Assembly (NCBI GenBank): GCA_965262505.1
Contig: CBDHFM010000023.1
Location: forward strand, 15,400-79,399
DNA length: 64,000 nucleotides
Origin: JACPPO01 sp965262505
Lineage (GTDB): Bacteria; Acidobacteriota; Vicinamibacteria; Vicinamibacterales; UBA2999
Direction: 5' to 3'
A program made the translations under genes and the position numbers. The notes beneath the pieces were generated by a model, which had not been told where the DNA came from, did not search any database, and saw only the letters and a list, made by a program, of their open reading frames with translations. Shown piece by piece: positions 1 to 8,775 of this stretch (positions are counted from its first letter, which is position 1; every line of letters starts with the position of its first letter).

Positions 1-1
1 A

Positions 2-205
2 GGCAACGGCGTCGCGGAACGCTTCATCCGCACGCTGAAGGAGAATTTGTTGTGGGTGCGGAGTTTCGACACCATCGAGGAGCTCCGCCTGGCCTTACTC
101 GAGTTTAAGCGGACGTACAACGAGCAGTGGATGCTAGAGAAGTACCACTATCAAAGCCCCGCTCAGGTGCGACGTGACTTCGTCGGGCTGGACGCGGCAG
201 CATAG
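2..205 (+). pseudogene. IS3-family transposase, C-terminal end (cut by window edge)
   Basis: The reading frame is open from the window edge to TAG at 203-205 and gives the last 67 residues of an rve/DDE integrase-type transposase. The visible GNGVAERFIRTLK motif surrounds the catalytic glutamate of IS3-family OrfB, and the tail YNEQWMLEKYHYQSPAQVRR is typical of that family. A probable right terminal repeat lies 22 bases downstream. The 5' part is outside the window, so I cannot tell whether the element is intact. Confidence 0.85.
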
Positions 206-226
206 ATGCGAATACCGTCAAACCAC

Positions 227-251
227 TGTCCAAGAACCCTGGGGCGCTACA
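227..251. repeat. probable right terminal repeat of the IS3-like element
   Basis: The sequence begins TGTCCAAGAACCC and ends GCTACA, the usual form of an IS3-family right end (TG...CA with an internal CCAAGAACC-type core). It sits directly after the transposase stop. The left end is not in the window, so the pairing cannot be tested here. Confidence 0.55.
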
Positions 252-292
252 GAGTAGAATTGCTCGGAGAGGGGACGCCCGCATGAAAAACC

Positions 293-2902
293 ATGACACT
301 GGACGCCTGTAACCCTGGCCAGCTCGCCATCGCTGTCGTGCTGTTGTCGTTGTCGGTCGCAGTCACGGCGGCAGCCCAGACGACTGGATTAATCGACGGC
401 GCGGTCGTCGACGCGAACGGCACCCCGCTGCCCGGCGTCGTGGTGACGGTGACGGGCCCAGGCGTGCGCCAGGAGCATGTCACTGGCACGGACGGCGCCT
501 ACACGGCCGCCGGGCTGGCGGCGGGCGACTATGTCGTTACCGCGGCGCTGCCAGGTTTCGAGACGGTGGAAACCCCGGTCTCCGTCCAGGCGAGCGCCAC
601 CGCATCGGTCCCGATCACGCTGCAGATCGCGCGGCTGCTCGAAACGGTCAGTGTCGTTGCGGAGGAGCCCAGGATCTTCGCGCGCAACATCGTCGCGGAC
701 CCGATGCGGCTGCAGCAGTCGAACATCACCAGCGTGACATCGGTGGCGGACAACCTGCCCGGGGTCTCCATCCAGGAGGGGGACGCGTACGGCTTCGACG
801 ACTGGTCAAGCAACGTCGCCGTGCGCGGCTTCCAGGTCACCATCAGCGAGGCGCAGATCGGCACGACCATCGACGGGTTTCCGAACGGGACGTCCGACTA
901 CTTCAGCGGCGCCAAGGCGAACCGGTTCATCGATCCGATGAATCTCGGGGGCGTCGAGGTCTCGCAGGGAACGGCCGACATCGCCTCCCGCTCGGTCGAA
1001 GCGCTGGGCGGCACCTTCAACTACCTGACGGACGATCCGGCGGCCGAGCGGACCTACACCGCGTCGACCACCATCGGCGAGAACGACGGCAAGCGGTTCT
1101 CCATGCGGGTCGACACCGGGCCGCTGTTCGGCGGCGAGACCCGCGCGTGGATCTCGGCGGTCCGTCAGGAGGCGACCGACTGGGTGCAGGGGTCGGCGCG
1201 GAACGAGCGGGAGCACGTCGCCGCCAAGCTGGTCTCGTCGCACGGGCGGCTCGATCTCACCAGCTACCTCTCGTATGACAGCATTCACGAGGACACCTAC
1301 CAGCGGCTCTACAGCGAGGGCGACTTCCTGGCCAACCCGCGGTGGGACCGCCTGGTCGGCGACTGGCCCGGCGTCCCGTACCTGAACCAGTTTTACCGGC
1401 CCGGCTGGCAGACCCGGCGAACCAACACGTTCGCCTACCTGAAGGCGGACTGGGCGTTCAGCGACGTCACCTCGCTGAGCGCCGGATTCTATGTCCATCG
1501 CAACCGGGGCCGCGGCGACTGGCTGCCCCCCTACATCGTCGACATCACCGACGACGGCGGCGGGCCGGAATCTGAGCTGATGGGCCGGACCCCGGTACAG
1601 GGCGGCGCACAGCTCGGGCTGATCCGCTTCGTGAACCCGGAGGGCGTCGCCGTCGGACCCGCGGCCGGGTGCACGTCGTCCTACCGCTTCAACTACTACG
1701 GATCGGGCGGCCCGGCGGTCGACCCGGCGTGCCACCCGGACGCCACGGCGGTGCAGTCGTACCGCCACAGCCACTACGGGAAGGACCGCGTCGGCGTGAC
1801 GCTCGATGAGGAGTGGTTCACCCCCGTCGGCGCCGCCGGCAGCACGCTGCGCGCCGGCCTCTGGTACGAGGACTCGCGGCGCGACCTGGGCCGGGACTGG
1901 CACCAGATGCTCGATCCGACACTCAGCTTCAAGTGGAACGAGCAGGCCTACTGGCACCAGTACGAATGGGACTTCCCGCAGCACGTCTTCAAGTGGTACG
2001 TGGAGGAGACGCTCTACGCCGGGCCGGTCGCGCTGAGCGGCGGCGTCAAGCAGTTCCTGGTCGGCGTGTCGCGCGACGACCTGTTTGGCGTGGACCCGGA
2101 CTTGGTGGTCGATTCCAATTCGACTCTGCTCCTCTCCGGCGGCATCACCTACGAGACGCCGGTCGAGGGCCTCGATCTCTTTGCCGGCTATGCCGAGAAT
2201 TTCAAGGCGATCAGCGCCACGCTCCTCGAGGTGCCGGGGCGAAGCCTCGACCTCCTTGAGCCGGAGACCGCCTCCAACGTCGATGTCGGGCTGCAGTACG
2301 CCGGGGATCGGGTCGCGCTGGGCGCCACCTGGTACGTCATCGACTTTCAGAACCGGATCTTCTACCTTGGTCCGCAGACGCCGGCCGGTCCCAATTACCT
2401 CATCCCGGGCGGCGGCGCCTACTTCAATGCGGGCGGCATCGACACGACCGGCATCGAGCTCTCCGCGACGGTGCCGCTGCCGCGCCAGACGGCGTTCTAC
2501 ACCGCCTACACATTCAACAACTCGGCGTACATCGGCAGCGGCGATCCGCTCGTCGACACCAACCAGGGCATCGTGGCGGGGACGGATGTGACCGGCGTGC
2601 CCGCCCGGCTGTGGGTCGTCTCACTTGATCGGAGCGGTCCGCTCGGCATGGGGCTGAGCGCCAAATACACGTCGTCGCGGCGCGTCAGCCTGAGGTCGGA
2701 TTGGTACGCGGACGCCTACTGGTTGGTGGACGCCTACGTCAGCTTCTCCGGCGAGGCGTTGAGCGATCGGCTGCGGTCGACGGAATTCTCGATCGTGGCG
2801 AACAACCTACTCGACAAGGGGTATCTCTCCGCCATCACCGAGAACGCGGCGTGGCTCGGGGCGCCGCGGACGGTCTCGATGACCGCGACCGTCTCGTTCT
2901 GA
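293..2902 (+). CDS. TonB-dependent outer-membrane receptor with carboxypeptidase-regulatory-like N-terminal domain
   Basis: This 869-residue protein starts with a signal peptide (hydrophobic AIAVVLLSLSVAVTAAAQ). A carboxypeptidase-regulatory-like beta-sandwich follows at about residues 30-110 (GAVVDANGTPLPGVVVTVTG), then a plug domain at about 130-250 (DNLPGVSIQ..., GGVEVSQGTADI) and a long 22-strand-type barrel ending in the aromatic signal MTATVSF. Receptors of this type import siderophores, vitamins or glycans using TonB energy; the substrate cannot be read from sequence. It stands alone, with an IS3 remnant upstream and a resolvase relic 50 bases downstream, so it looks like cargo of a mobile element. 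The start at 293 precedes the signal peptide directly. Confidence 0.9.
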   Translation: MTLDACNPGQLAIAVVLLSLSVAVTAAAQTTGLIDGAVVDANGTPLPGVVVTVTGPGVRQEHVTGTDGAYTAAGLAAGDYVVTAALPGFETVETPVSVQASATASVPITLQIARLLETVSVVAEEPRIFARNIVADPMRLQQSNITSVTSVADNLPGVSIQEGDAYGFDDWSSNVAVRGFQVTISEAQIGTTIDGFPNGTSDYFSGAKANRFIDPMNLGGVEVSQGTADIASRSVEALGGTFNYLTDDPAAERTYTASTTIGENDGKRFSMRVDTGPLFGGETRAWISAVRQEATDWVQGSARNEREHVAAKLVSSHGRLDLTSYLSYDSIHEDTYQRLYSEGDFLANPRWDRLVGDWPGVPYLNQFYRPGWQTRRTNTFAYLKADWAFSDVTSLSAGFYVHRNRGRGDWLPPYIVDITDDGGGPESELMGRTPVQGGAQLGLIRFVNPEGVAVGPAAGCTSSYRFNYYGSGGPAVDPACHPDATAVQSYRHSHYGKDRVGVTLDEEWFTPVGAAGSTLRAGLWYEDSRRDLGRDWHQMLDPTLSFKWNEQAYWHQYEWDFPQHVFKWYVEETLYAGPVALSGGVKQFLVGVSRDDLFGVDPDLVVDSNSTLLLSGGITYETPVEGLDLFAGYAENFKAISATLLEVPGRSLDLLEPETASNVDVGLQYAGDRVALGATWYVIDFQNRIFYLGPQTPAGPNYLIPGGGAYFNAGGIDTTGIELSATVPLPRQTAFYTAYTFNNSAYIGSGDPLVDTNQGIVAGTDVTGVPARLWVVSLDRSGPLGMGLSAKYTSSRRVSLRSDWYADAYWLVDAYVSFSGEALSDRLRSTEFSIVANNLLDKGYLSAITENAAWLGAPRTVSMTATVSF

Positions 2903-2951
2903 TGGCCGCGCCAGTGCCGAAGCCTTTGCCGACAGCCTCCACCAGCCACAG

Positions 2952-2981
2952 GCGCGAGACGCGGGCGTAGCCGGCCAGCAG
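2952..2981 (-). pseudogene. resolvase 5'-end relic (fragment A)
   Basis: Read on the minus strand from 2981, the DNA encodes LLAGYARVSR, matching the start MLIGYARVSK of the other resolvase copies in this window, including the YARVS motif with the catalytic serine. Homology is lost after about 10 residues. A res-like palindrome lies immediately upstream, in the same relation as at 33984 and 40401. Confidence 0.6.
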
Positions 2982-3007
2982 GTGTCGTAAACGGCCGTTT
3001 GTGACAC
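2982..3007. repeat. res-like palindrome, copy 1
   Basis: This is a 26-bp imperfect palindrome, left half GTGTCGTAAACGG and right half CCGTTTGTGACAC. It matches two other copies (33984-34009 and 40401-40426), each placed directly before a resolvase start, so it is probably the resolvase binding or crossover site. Confidence 0.6.
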
Positions 3008-3122
3008 ACGGGCGAGGGCGCCGTCCGACGCGCGCCGCCGTGTATCGTATACCGTGTCGTATTCTATTTATCGCAAACGTATAGATAACGCGTATGGCTC
3101 GGACGTTCCGGCTTGGGTTCCA

Positions 3123-3299
3123 TCACGCGCCACGGATTTTGGTAGTCTTGCCGCGTGACGCAAACAGTCCATCAAGCGCTTCTTCGAGAAGCGCCTGGAC
3201 AGTGGTGCGTTCTTCGACAGCCAGGAATCGGAGCTGCTGGGCCACCTCGTCATCGAAGTAGCCTCCGATGTGACGTCGCGCCCTGCGGAGTGCACGGAC
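3123..3299 (-). pseudogene. ribbon-helix-helix partition-protein relic
   Basis: The minus-strand frame encodes RRHIGGYFDDEVAQQLRFLA followed by VEERTTVQALLEEALD, then a TGA at 3123-3125. This is clearly a homologue of the RHH protein at 33222-33452 (KHIGGYFDPRTSTQLRHLAV, then SSVQALLAEAIDLL). No good start codon remains, the N-terminal basic tail is unrecognisable, and no ParA gene is attached. It looks like a remnant of a second plasmid partition locus. Confidence 0.6.
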
Positions 3300-3491
3300 G
3301 GATGGCTTCGGTGAGCGACCGGCCGGCGTGCTTCGACCCGGCCCACGGCTCGGACGAATGTGGCGGCGCTATGATTCCCGATAAGTACCGCGGACGCAGA
3401 TGTTGACGATCTATCGGATTCTGGCTGGCGAGCGGTTCCAGACGCCGACCGTAGCGGCGCGGCGTGTCGTCGCCCCGCGCCTGCCGGGAAC

Positions 3492-3908
3492 ATGATGAAA
3501 CTGCCAACAGGGATCGTCGGGAACACCGGTTTGTACTACGCCTGCTACAGGCTTTCCGCGCTCGGCTGGAACGTCATGCCGACGGCGCGTAATACCCGTG
3601 GAATCGACATCGTCTGCTTCAGTGTCGATGGCAAGACCGTGCGCACCATCCAGGTCAAGAGCCTGACGAAGGCGGATACGGTTCCGCTAGGCACCGACAT
3701 CGAGAAGATCATGGGGGACTTCTGGGTCATCGTGAACTCGCTTGGCACGGATCATCCGCGAGCGTACATCTTGCTGCCCCACGAGGTACGGGCCTTGGCC
3801 ATTCGCAACCAAGGCGGAAAACGGGCGTACTGGCTACCGCTCAAGCAGTACGCTGTGGATGCGTTCGAGGAGCAGTGGCAGCGCATTGGCCAACCCTTAA
3901 GCCCGTAA
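3492..3908 (+). CDS. PD-(D/E)XK-nuclease-like protein, possible partner of AbiTii gene
   Basis: This 138-residue protein has a layout suggesting a PD-(D/E)XK nuclease fold: an N-terminal helix (GIVGNTGLYYACYRLSALGW), then RGIDIV with the likely metal-binding aspartate, and IQVKS about 18 residues later with the Q-x-K core. I do not recognise a named family with certainty. It lies 43 bases upstream of the AbiTii-domain gene on the same strand, which suggests co-expression in a defence cassette. The GC content and codon use look more even than in the flanking receptor gene, in keeping with recent transfer. Confidence 0.6.
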   Translation: MMKLPTGIVGNTGLYYACYRLSALGWNVMPTARNTRGIDIVCFSVDGKTVRTIQVKSLTKADTVPLGTDIEKIMGDFWVIVNSLGTDHPRAYILLPHEVRALAIRNQGGKRAYWLPLKQYAVDAFEEQWQRIGQPLSP

Positions 3909-3951
3909 CTACTGATTCCGTAAAATTTAGAGGCACCTGGGGAGGGTATGG

Positions 3952-4881
3952 ATGGCTAGCCTGCTAAAGGACATTCGAAACGCCGCTCTTGAAGCGGATG
4001 TGCCCATCGCTAACGTGCTCCGGAAGTGCGCCGTCCTCGGCACGCAGTTGAAGAACAACGACCTTCGGGATTGGGCACTCCAGGAACTCAAAGGCTACGA
4101 CAACGAAGACGACGTGCCGGAGTACCGGAAAGTACCGGCGCCACTGATGGGTAATTTCTCCGGCCGCTTCGGATCAGGCTACACAAACATCGGGGTCCCG
4201 GCAGTGAACCTCCCCGAAAAGCTCAGAGAGCGAGCACGGAGCGCGGTATTCACGCAAGGTGTGGCTGGCTTGGAAGCGCTTCTCGAAGGTAGTGATGGGA
4301 GCAACCTTACATGTTCATGGCCCGGAGACTGGATCACGTGGATCCACAACAAGTCGAAATGGAGCGACGGGATGATCTTGTACGCGGCGTGGCAGGTCGT
4401 CGGCAAGGCCAACATCGCGGAGATGATCGATGCGATCAGGAATCGTGTGCTGGAGTTCTGCCTCCGCCTTGAGAAGGAGATACCGGAATTGATGTCGGAT
4501 GACGACGACTCGGCACTGCCAACTGGCGCTGAGGTGGCGGCGAGCCAAGTGTTCAACCAAGTCATCGTCTTCGGCTCACAAGTCGGCACCATTGCGAATG
4601 CGAGTCCTGGGGCGAAACAGGTAGCGCGGGTCGTCAAGCCCAATGACCTTGCGGGGCTTGCTGATGCGCTGAACGAGATCGGAGTGCCGCCAGAAGAGGT
4701 CGAGAAACTGAGGGGCGCGGTCGAGAAAGAGATTGAAGGGTCTGGGAAGATGGCCGACCCTTGCGCGGACTGGTACAAGCGCGCGAAGCAGGCAGTGGGC
4801 TCTGGAACATGGTCGCTGGCGCAAGGCGCGACGACTTCCACGATCCGCGGGGCAATCCTGTCGTACCTCGGCCTCGACTAG
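3952..4881 (+). CDS. AbiTii-domain protein (abortive-infection type)
   Basis: The 309-residue protein begins MASLLKDIRNAALEADVPIA and continues with LRKCAVLGTQL and LRDWALQELKGY, the signature of the AbiTii domain (about residues 1-70), which is found in predicted phage-defence proteins. The rest is mostly helical, with an acidic stretch (SDDDDS) near residue 180 and no obvious enzyme motif. The toxic activity of AbiTii proteins is not established as far as I know. It follows the PD-(D/E)XK-like gene at 43 bases, so the two probably form one operon. The start at 3952 follows a GGGAGG ribosome site. Confidence 0.7.
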   Translation: MASLLKDIRNAALEADVPIANVLRKCAVLGTQLKNNDLRDWALQELKGYDNEDDVPEYRKVPAPLMGNFSGRFGSGYTNIGVPAVNLPEKLRERARSAVFTQGVAGLEALLEGSDGSNLTCSWPGDWITWIHNKSKWSDGMILYAAWQVVGKANIAEMIDAIRNRVLEFCLRLEKEIPELMSDDDDSALPTGAEVAASQVFNQVIVFGSQVGTIANASPGAKQVARVVKPNDLAGLADALNEIGVPPEEVEKLRGAVEKEIEGSGKMADPCADWYKRAKQAVGSGTWSLAQGATTSTIRGAILSYLGLD

Positions 4882-5507
4882 CCGGTTGCTCGGACACAGC
4901 CGCCGGCCGCCGCCCGGCTCCCAGTCCGACGGCTGGTGCCAAGCGTCCAGTTCCTGCGCCCCGGCCCGTGGGGGCCGAATAGTCGCTGACTGCGTTCAGA
5001 CTGCCGGACACCATGCCCCCGCTATGCCAAGACCCTCGGCGCGTACTTCACAGCGGTGCGGGAGGCTGCGGGCCGGGTCCGGATCTGCGCCGATCGGCGC
5101 CCTCGGCGCCGGTGTAACCCCCGCTCTCGTTGAAAAGATCGCGCCCGCCCGGACTTCTAGCCCGGCCTCGTGAGCGTGAGCGCCACCGGGGATGCAAGGA
5201 TCCGGTCGGCTGCGGCGTGCGGTTCCTCCTTTTGCGACGTCCTGCAGCGGCAGTTTCTCCGGAGGCGGTGCAAGGATCGTGCGGGCGCTGGCGGGCGCGC
5301 CGGCTCTAGCTCGGCGCGATCCACGCCGAGCTGCCCGACGGCGCCGGCGTTCACCAGGCCGGCGAGCAAGGATCGTGCGCAGGAACCTCGGGGCGCACCG
5401 GCGTGAGACGGCAGGTATAGTGCACCCGCCGAACGGTGTGCGACGGTGAACGTCGGCACGCCGCGGGAGTGAGTGAACGGAAACCTCTGCCGCCTCACTC
5501 TGCCGGC
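4882..5507. other. non-coding region with short dispersed repeats
   Basis: No convincing gene. The motif GCAAGGATC recurs near 5194, 5270 and 5368. A short stretch near 5112-5150 (translation GVTPALVEKIAPA) resembles a segment on the minus strand near 11640-11690 (GVTPSLVQKLAGA). These look like decayed copies of plasmid backbone DNA. Confidence 0.4.
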
Positions 5508-5714
5508 GACCAGTTAAGCCTCGGGGTCAGGTACGGCAAAGGTGAGGGCGTACCGGAAGACTTCGGTACCGCACATATGTGGCTAAACCTTGCCGGCTCG
5601 ACCGGCGACGAGAATGCCCGGAAGGCCCGCGATATTGTCGCCGCCCGCATGACGCGCGAACAGATCGCCGAGGCGCAGGCGCGGGCACAGGCACGGGAAT
5701 GGGCTAATCGATAG
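5508..5714 (+). pseudogene. Sel1-repeat protein fragment
   Basis: The frame encodes LSLGVRYGKGEGVPEDFGTA followed by HMWLNLAGSTGDENARKARD, the end of a Sel1-type tetratricopeptide array with its usual C-terminal helix MTREQIAEAQARA. Upstream residues in the same frame are not repeat-like and no start fits, so only the last repeat of a larger gene survives. The frameshifted Sel1 gene at 10185 is of the same family, but this piece is not its missing end. Confidence 0.6.
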
Positions 5715-5814
5715 CCTCTCGTCTGCCGCAACTCGCCGCGGTTGCGGCGGGCATCGCGGCGCCGCGCTAGCCCCCCACGGGGGTCCCGAGCGGCTCGTGT
5801 GGCGCGCTAGAATC

Positions 5815-5842
5815 ATTACCGATAATTCCCGTTATGTATCTC
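5815..5842. other. dif-like XerC/XerD recombination site 1
   Basis: The site has the 11-6-11 layout of dif: left arm ATTACCGATAA, spacer TTCCCG, right arm TTATGTATCTC. The inner ATAA/TTATG bases match XerC/XerD arms. The spacer is the exact reverse complement of that in the site at 9620-9647, so the two are inverted relative to each other and enclose about 3.8 kb with ParA and HigBA genes. Confidence 0.5.
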
Positions 5843-5960
5843 TCAGCCACGACGCCGCCGCGCTTGCATGCGAGACGATCGTCTACTAACCTTACCTAAG
5901 ACATGCCGCCGCGACATCCTCTCAACCACCACGCCCGTCACGGGTTGACCGGTCCGTACG

Positions 5961-6461
5961 GTGCCCACTAGACCCCGGTGGCTCCTCGCCCTCCCCGACG
6001 CCATCCAACAGCTCGACGCGCTCGACCGGCCGCTCGTCACCCGCCGCGACCTCGAAGCGCTCTTCGGCGTCTCGCGCGCTCGGGCGGCCACCCTGATGCG
6101 GGCCTTCGGGGCCGAGTGGACCGGCTCGATCCGTACCCTCTCCCGCCCCGCGCTCCTCCGCCAGCTCCGGCGGCTCCAGAAGGACGCCACCTTCCGGGGA
6201 GAAGAAGCCCGCCGAGATCGGGTGCTGACCGCGCTCCGCCAGGCCCGACGCACCGGGATCCGCGTCCCGGTCCCCGCCGACGCCCTCCACGGCCGGCTCG
6301 CCCGCCTGCCGGCCGGCGTCTCGGTCCGCCGCGATCGGATCGAGGTGCGCGTCACCAGCGCAAAAGACGCCGTCGCCAAGCTCTTCGCCCTCGCCCAGGC
6401 TCTGACCCATGACTACGACCGCTTCGAAACCCTCATCGAAGGGAGCGAGGCCGCGGACTGA
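5961..6461 (+). CDS. putative helix-turn-helix DNA-binding protein
   Basis: This 166-residue protein starts at GTG. Residues 24-60 (TRRDLEALFGVSRARAATLM) have the form of a helix-turn-helix in which a recognition helix follows GVSRARA, and the rest is rich in arginine. I do not recognise a named family. It is the only gene between the first dif-like site and the ParA locus, on the opposite strand to parA. A role in regulation or replication of the small module is possible but is inference. Confidence 0.5.
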   Translation: MPTRPRWLLALPDAIQQLDALDRPLVTRRDLEALFGVSRARAATLMRAFGAEWTGSIRTLSRPALLRQLRRLQKDATFRGEEARRDRVLTALRQARRTGIRVPVPADALHGRLARLPAGVSVRRDRIEVRVTSAKDAVAKLFALAQALTHDYDRFETLIEGSEAAD

Positions 6462-6767
6462 GCGCGGCGGGAACGCCCGGCCCAGTGGCGTCGGTCTCGA
6501 CTCCGCCGATACGGTGCGCCCTCGTCACGGGCGCGACGCGGCCCTGGTGGCCCACCACGCGGACTGCTCGTCGGGGGACGGGGCAGGATCCGGAGCTGGC
6601 GGAGGCGCGAGCGCGGGACGAGGCGGGAGACTACAGCGAATAATGGGTGTACATCCGCAGGCGGTGTGGACGTGCTCGAGGTGGGCGCTGTGTCGGTCCG
6701 GGTTCTGCTAGTACCTTCACCGGAGTGGTCGAATCCTGGCCATGGCGCAGGGCAAGCGGACCATTGT
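6462..6767. other. intergenic region, no gene seen
   Basis: Between the HTH gene and the convergent partition genes. I found no coding frame with homology I recognise and no strong terminator hairpin with a T tract. Confidence 0.4.
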
Positions 6768-7151
6768 TCAAGTCTGGATTAGCGAACGGTGCTGTGTTAC
6801 TGTCATACTTGCAAGCTGGCTTTTGTCTCCCTTACGCTCAAGTTCCTTGAGCGCCATTTGAATCGCCGTCTCCACGAGCAGTGATTTGGAAACGCTGGAC
6901 CGCTTTGGTCCAGCCAGCCTCCGCAGCTGCATCCAGGCGTCATCGATCGCCTCGATGGTGTCGGGAGAAAAATAGTATGTGGCCTTAATGGGCTTAGAAT
7001 TGCTGCCTTGCGGTCTTACTGGTGTGACAGCATGATGTTGTAATGATGTACTGTCTCGCTGTTGATTACGCTTGTCTTGCTGTTCCACAAGCGCCGGCTC
7101 CCCCCCCAACAACTCTCCCATGATATTGGGCGTGGTTTTACGTTCTGCCAT
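6768..7151 (-). CDS. small partner protein of ParA (predicted RHH/ParG-like)
   Basis: The frame is open further upstream, but the likely start is the ATG at 7151, giving MAERKTTPNIMGELLGG and 127 residues; this start overlaps the parA stop by 14 bases, as in coupled partition operons. The N-terminus is polar and flexible. The C-terminal half (YYFSPDTIEAIDDAWMQLRR, then SVSKSLLVETAIQMALKEL) has the beta-helix-helix form of ribbon-helix-helix DNA-binding proteins. ParA partners of this size bind the centromere site and stimulate the ATPase. I see no obvious tandem centromere repeats nearby. Confidence 0.6.
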   Translation of the reverse strand: MAERKTTPNIMGELLGGEPALVEQQDKRNQQRDSTSLQHHAVTPVRPQGSNSKPIKATYYFSPDTIEAIDDAWMQLRRLAGPKRSSVSKSLLVETAIQMALKELERKGDKSQLASMTVTQHRSLIQT

Positions 7152-7884
7152 TGTGAATCCTCTCGGTGAGCTGTTGGTAGTCGTGAGCCCCCGCCGATTG
7201 TGGGGCGTATTCAAAAATCGTCTGCCCGTGGCCTGGGGCCTCAGACAGACGGACGTTATAGCGGATTGGTGGACAGAGCTTGTCCCCACAGTAAGCCTCA
7301 AGTTGCGCAAAGATCTCCGCTGATTTCTTCACGCGACGGTCGAAAAAAGTCGGCAGTACGTACTGCAGCAGGATGGAGGGGTTGTACTTGTGGATGGACT
7401 CAATGTTGCCGATGAACTCGACGAGTCCTTGGATCGTGAGGACCTCTAGGGAAACGGGGGCTAAGACCTCAGTGGCGTAAAACAACACATTGACAGTCAA
7501 AGGGTCCCAGCCGGGAGCCGTATCGAAAATAACGAAGTCGTACTGACCTTCGATGGGCTCCAGCGCCTCGGCCATGGTCCGCTCAGAGCCAAAATCCTTG
7601 CGTGCGATCAGCCGACGGACGCCCGCGAGCGCGCGGCCACCGGCCAACAAATACAGATTAGGTCTCGCTTCCACCACCACGGTCTCAGGCGTCGCGGCTT
7701 GAGAAATAACCTCGGCAAGCCCATGTTCTGGCTTCAGTCCGAGCATTTGGCCAGCATGTCCTTGGCTGTCAGCATCAACCACAAGGACACGCGCCCCTTG
7801 CCGCGCGAGTCCGGCAGCCAGGTTCACGGTTGTGGTCGTCTTGCCAGTTCCTCCCTTGGTGATGCTGACGGCGAGCTTTCTCAT
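7138..7884 (-). CDS. parA: ParA-family partition ATPase
   Basis: This 248-residue P-loop ATPase has the deviant Walker A motif KGGTGKTTTT at residues 10-19, Walker A' VLVVDADSQGHAG near 34-46 and Walker B FVIFDTAPG near 115-123. It moves plasmids by ATP-driven patterning on the nucleoid. It lacks an N-terminal HTH, so it is a small type Ib-like ParA whose partner does the regulation; that partner is encoded immediately downstream with overlap. A TATAAT-like -10 box lies 22 bases before the ATG. A second, unrelated ParA lies at 32573, which argues for two fused replicons or modules. Confidence 0.88.
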   Translation of the reverse strand: MRKLAVSITKGGTGKTTTTVNLAAGLARQGARVLVVDADSQGHAGQMLGLKPEHGLAEVISQAATPETVVVEARPNLYLLAGGRALAGVRRLIARKDFGSERTMAEALEPIEGQYDFVIFDTAPGWDPLTVNVLFYATEVLAPVSLEVLTIQGLVEFIGNIESIHKYNPSILLQYVLPTFFDRRVKKSAEIFAQLEAYCGDKLCPPIRYNVRLSEAPGHGQTIFEYAPQSAGAHDYQQLTERIHNGRT

Positions 7885-7906
7885 AAGAACTATCTACCAG
7901 CATAAC

Positions 7907-7912
7907 ATTATA
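7907..7912 (-). promoter_or_regulatory. candidate -10 box of parA operon
   Basis: Read on the minus strand these bases are TATAAT, 22 bases upstream of the parA ATG. No clear -35 box is visible at the right distance, so the promoter may be activator-dependent or the match may be chance in this locally AT-rich stretch. Confidence 0.35.
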
Positions 7913-8149
7913 CAGTCGTACTGATATGCCAGCGTCTGTAGTCCTGCCCCAGGCCGCGCACGAGCCAGCGCACTGTTCGCTTGCGGTCCCGTGTTGCGCG
8001 GGCGACTTATGCGTTCTCGTCCTTCGTCAGCAGAACCTCGACCGCACGAATTTCGTTCCAGGACAAGCGCATAGCCTAAAAGCCTTCCATGTCGAACATG
8101 TCGAAATAATCCAATCCTCTGCCTACTGTAGCCGGTCATGGCGGCCATC

Positions 8150-8170
8150 GTGTAACATTCAGTGTTACAC
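8150..8170. promoter_or_regulatory. operator-like palindrome of higBA
   Basis: Perfect inverted repeat GTGTAACA and TGTTACAC separated by five bases, ending 8 bases before the higB start codon. HigA antitoxins bind palindromes in this position to repress their own operon. Confidence 0.6.
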
Positions 8171-8178
8171 TTCCTTTT

Positions 8179-8457
8179 ATGATCAAGGGGTTCGCTTCGA
8201 AGGTCCTTCGGAGGGCGTTTGAAGATGGAAACTACCGGAGGATCAACCCTCAATGGAGGGCCAGGGTTGAACTTCTTCTGGACGCATTGAACGCAGCAGA
8301 GAAGGTGGAAGACTTGAACCTCCTGACGCTCGGCACCCACCCGCTGAAGGGCAACCGAAAGGGTGCGTGGGGAATGACCGTGACGAAGAACTGGAGGATT
8401 ACCTTCAGATTCGAGGCGGGAGACGCCGTCGAAGTAGACCTGGAAGATTATCACTAG
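8179..8457 (+). CDS. higB: HigB-family toxin (RelE/ParE superfamily)
   Basis: The 92-residue protein fits HigB mRNA interferases: IKGFASKVLRRAFEDGNYRR at the start, LLDALNAAEKVEDLNLLTLG and PLKGNRKGAWGMTVTKNWR with the conserved WR of the active face, then ITFRF. These toxins cleave mRNA at the ribosome. The toxin gene comes first and the antitoxin gene follows 15 bases later, the order that sets HigBA apart from most toxin-antitoxin pairs. It lies inside the segment bracketed by dif-like sites, where it would penalise loss of the module. Confidence 0.88.
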   Translation: MIKGFASKVLRRAFEDGNYRRINPQWRARVELLLDALNAAEKVEDLNLLTLGTHPLKGNRKGAWGMTVTKNWRITFRFEAGDAVEVDLEDYH

Positions 8458-8472
8458 AACGGAGGGCGAGAC

Positions 8473-8775
8473 ATGGCAAGAAATCTGGAGAGGCGACCGA
8501 CGCATCCAGGCAGGTTGCTACGGGGAGAGATCGAGGCTCGGAAACTCAATCAGGGGCAGGTGGCGGATCTTGTCGGTGTCGGGCGCAGGACCATTAACGA
8601 GATTTGCCAAGAACGAAGACCGATGAGCACCGACGTGGCGCACCGGATCGGGAAGCTCTTCGGCAACGGTCCGACGCTCTGGGTCAACATGCAGAAGGCG
8701 ATTGACCTGTGGGACGCTGAGCGCGAGCACTCGACAGACTACGCCAAGATTCAGACCTTGGAGATAGCACGATAA
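8473..8775 (+). CDS. higA: HigA-family antitoxin (XRE-type HTH)
   Basis: The 100-residue protein has the HigA signature THPGRLLRGEIEARKLNQGQ, then the HTH VADLVGVGRRTINEICQERR and the family's LFGNGPTLWVNMQKAIDLW. It binds and neutralises HigB and should repress the operon at the palindrome at 8150-8170. A ribosome site (GGAGGGCGAGAC) precedes the ATG. No domain is missing. Confidence 0.9.
   Translation: MARNLERRPTHPGRLLRGEIEARKLNQGQVADLVGVGRRTINEICQERRPMSTDVAHRIGKLFGNGPTLWVNMQKAIDLWDAEREHSTDYAKIQTLEIAR

Noticed and set aside
806..1984. Long minus-strand frame inside TonB receptor 1
   Set aside because: Antisense shadow of a well-supported plus-strand receptor gene in GC-rich DNA; no ribosome site or homology.
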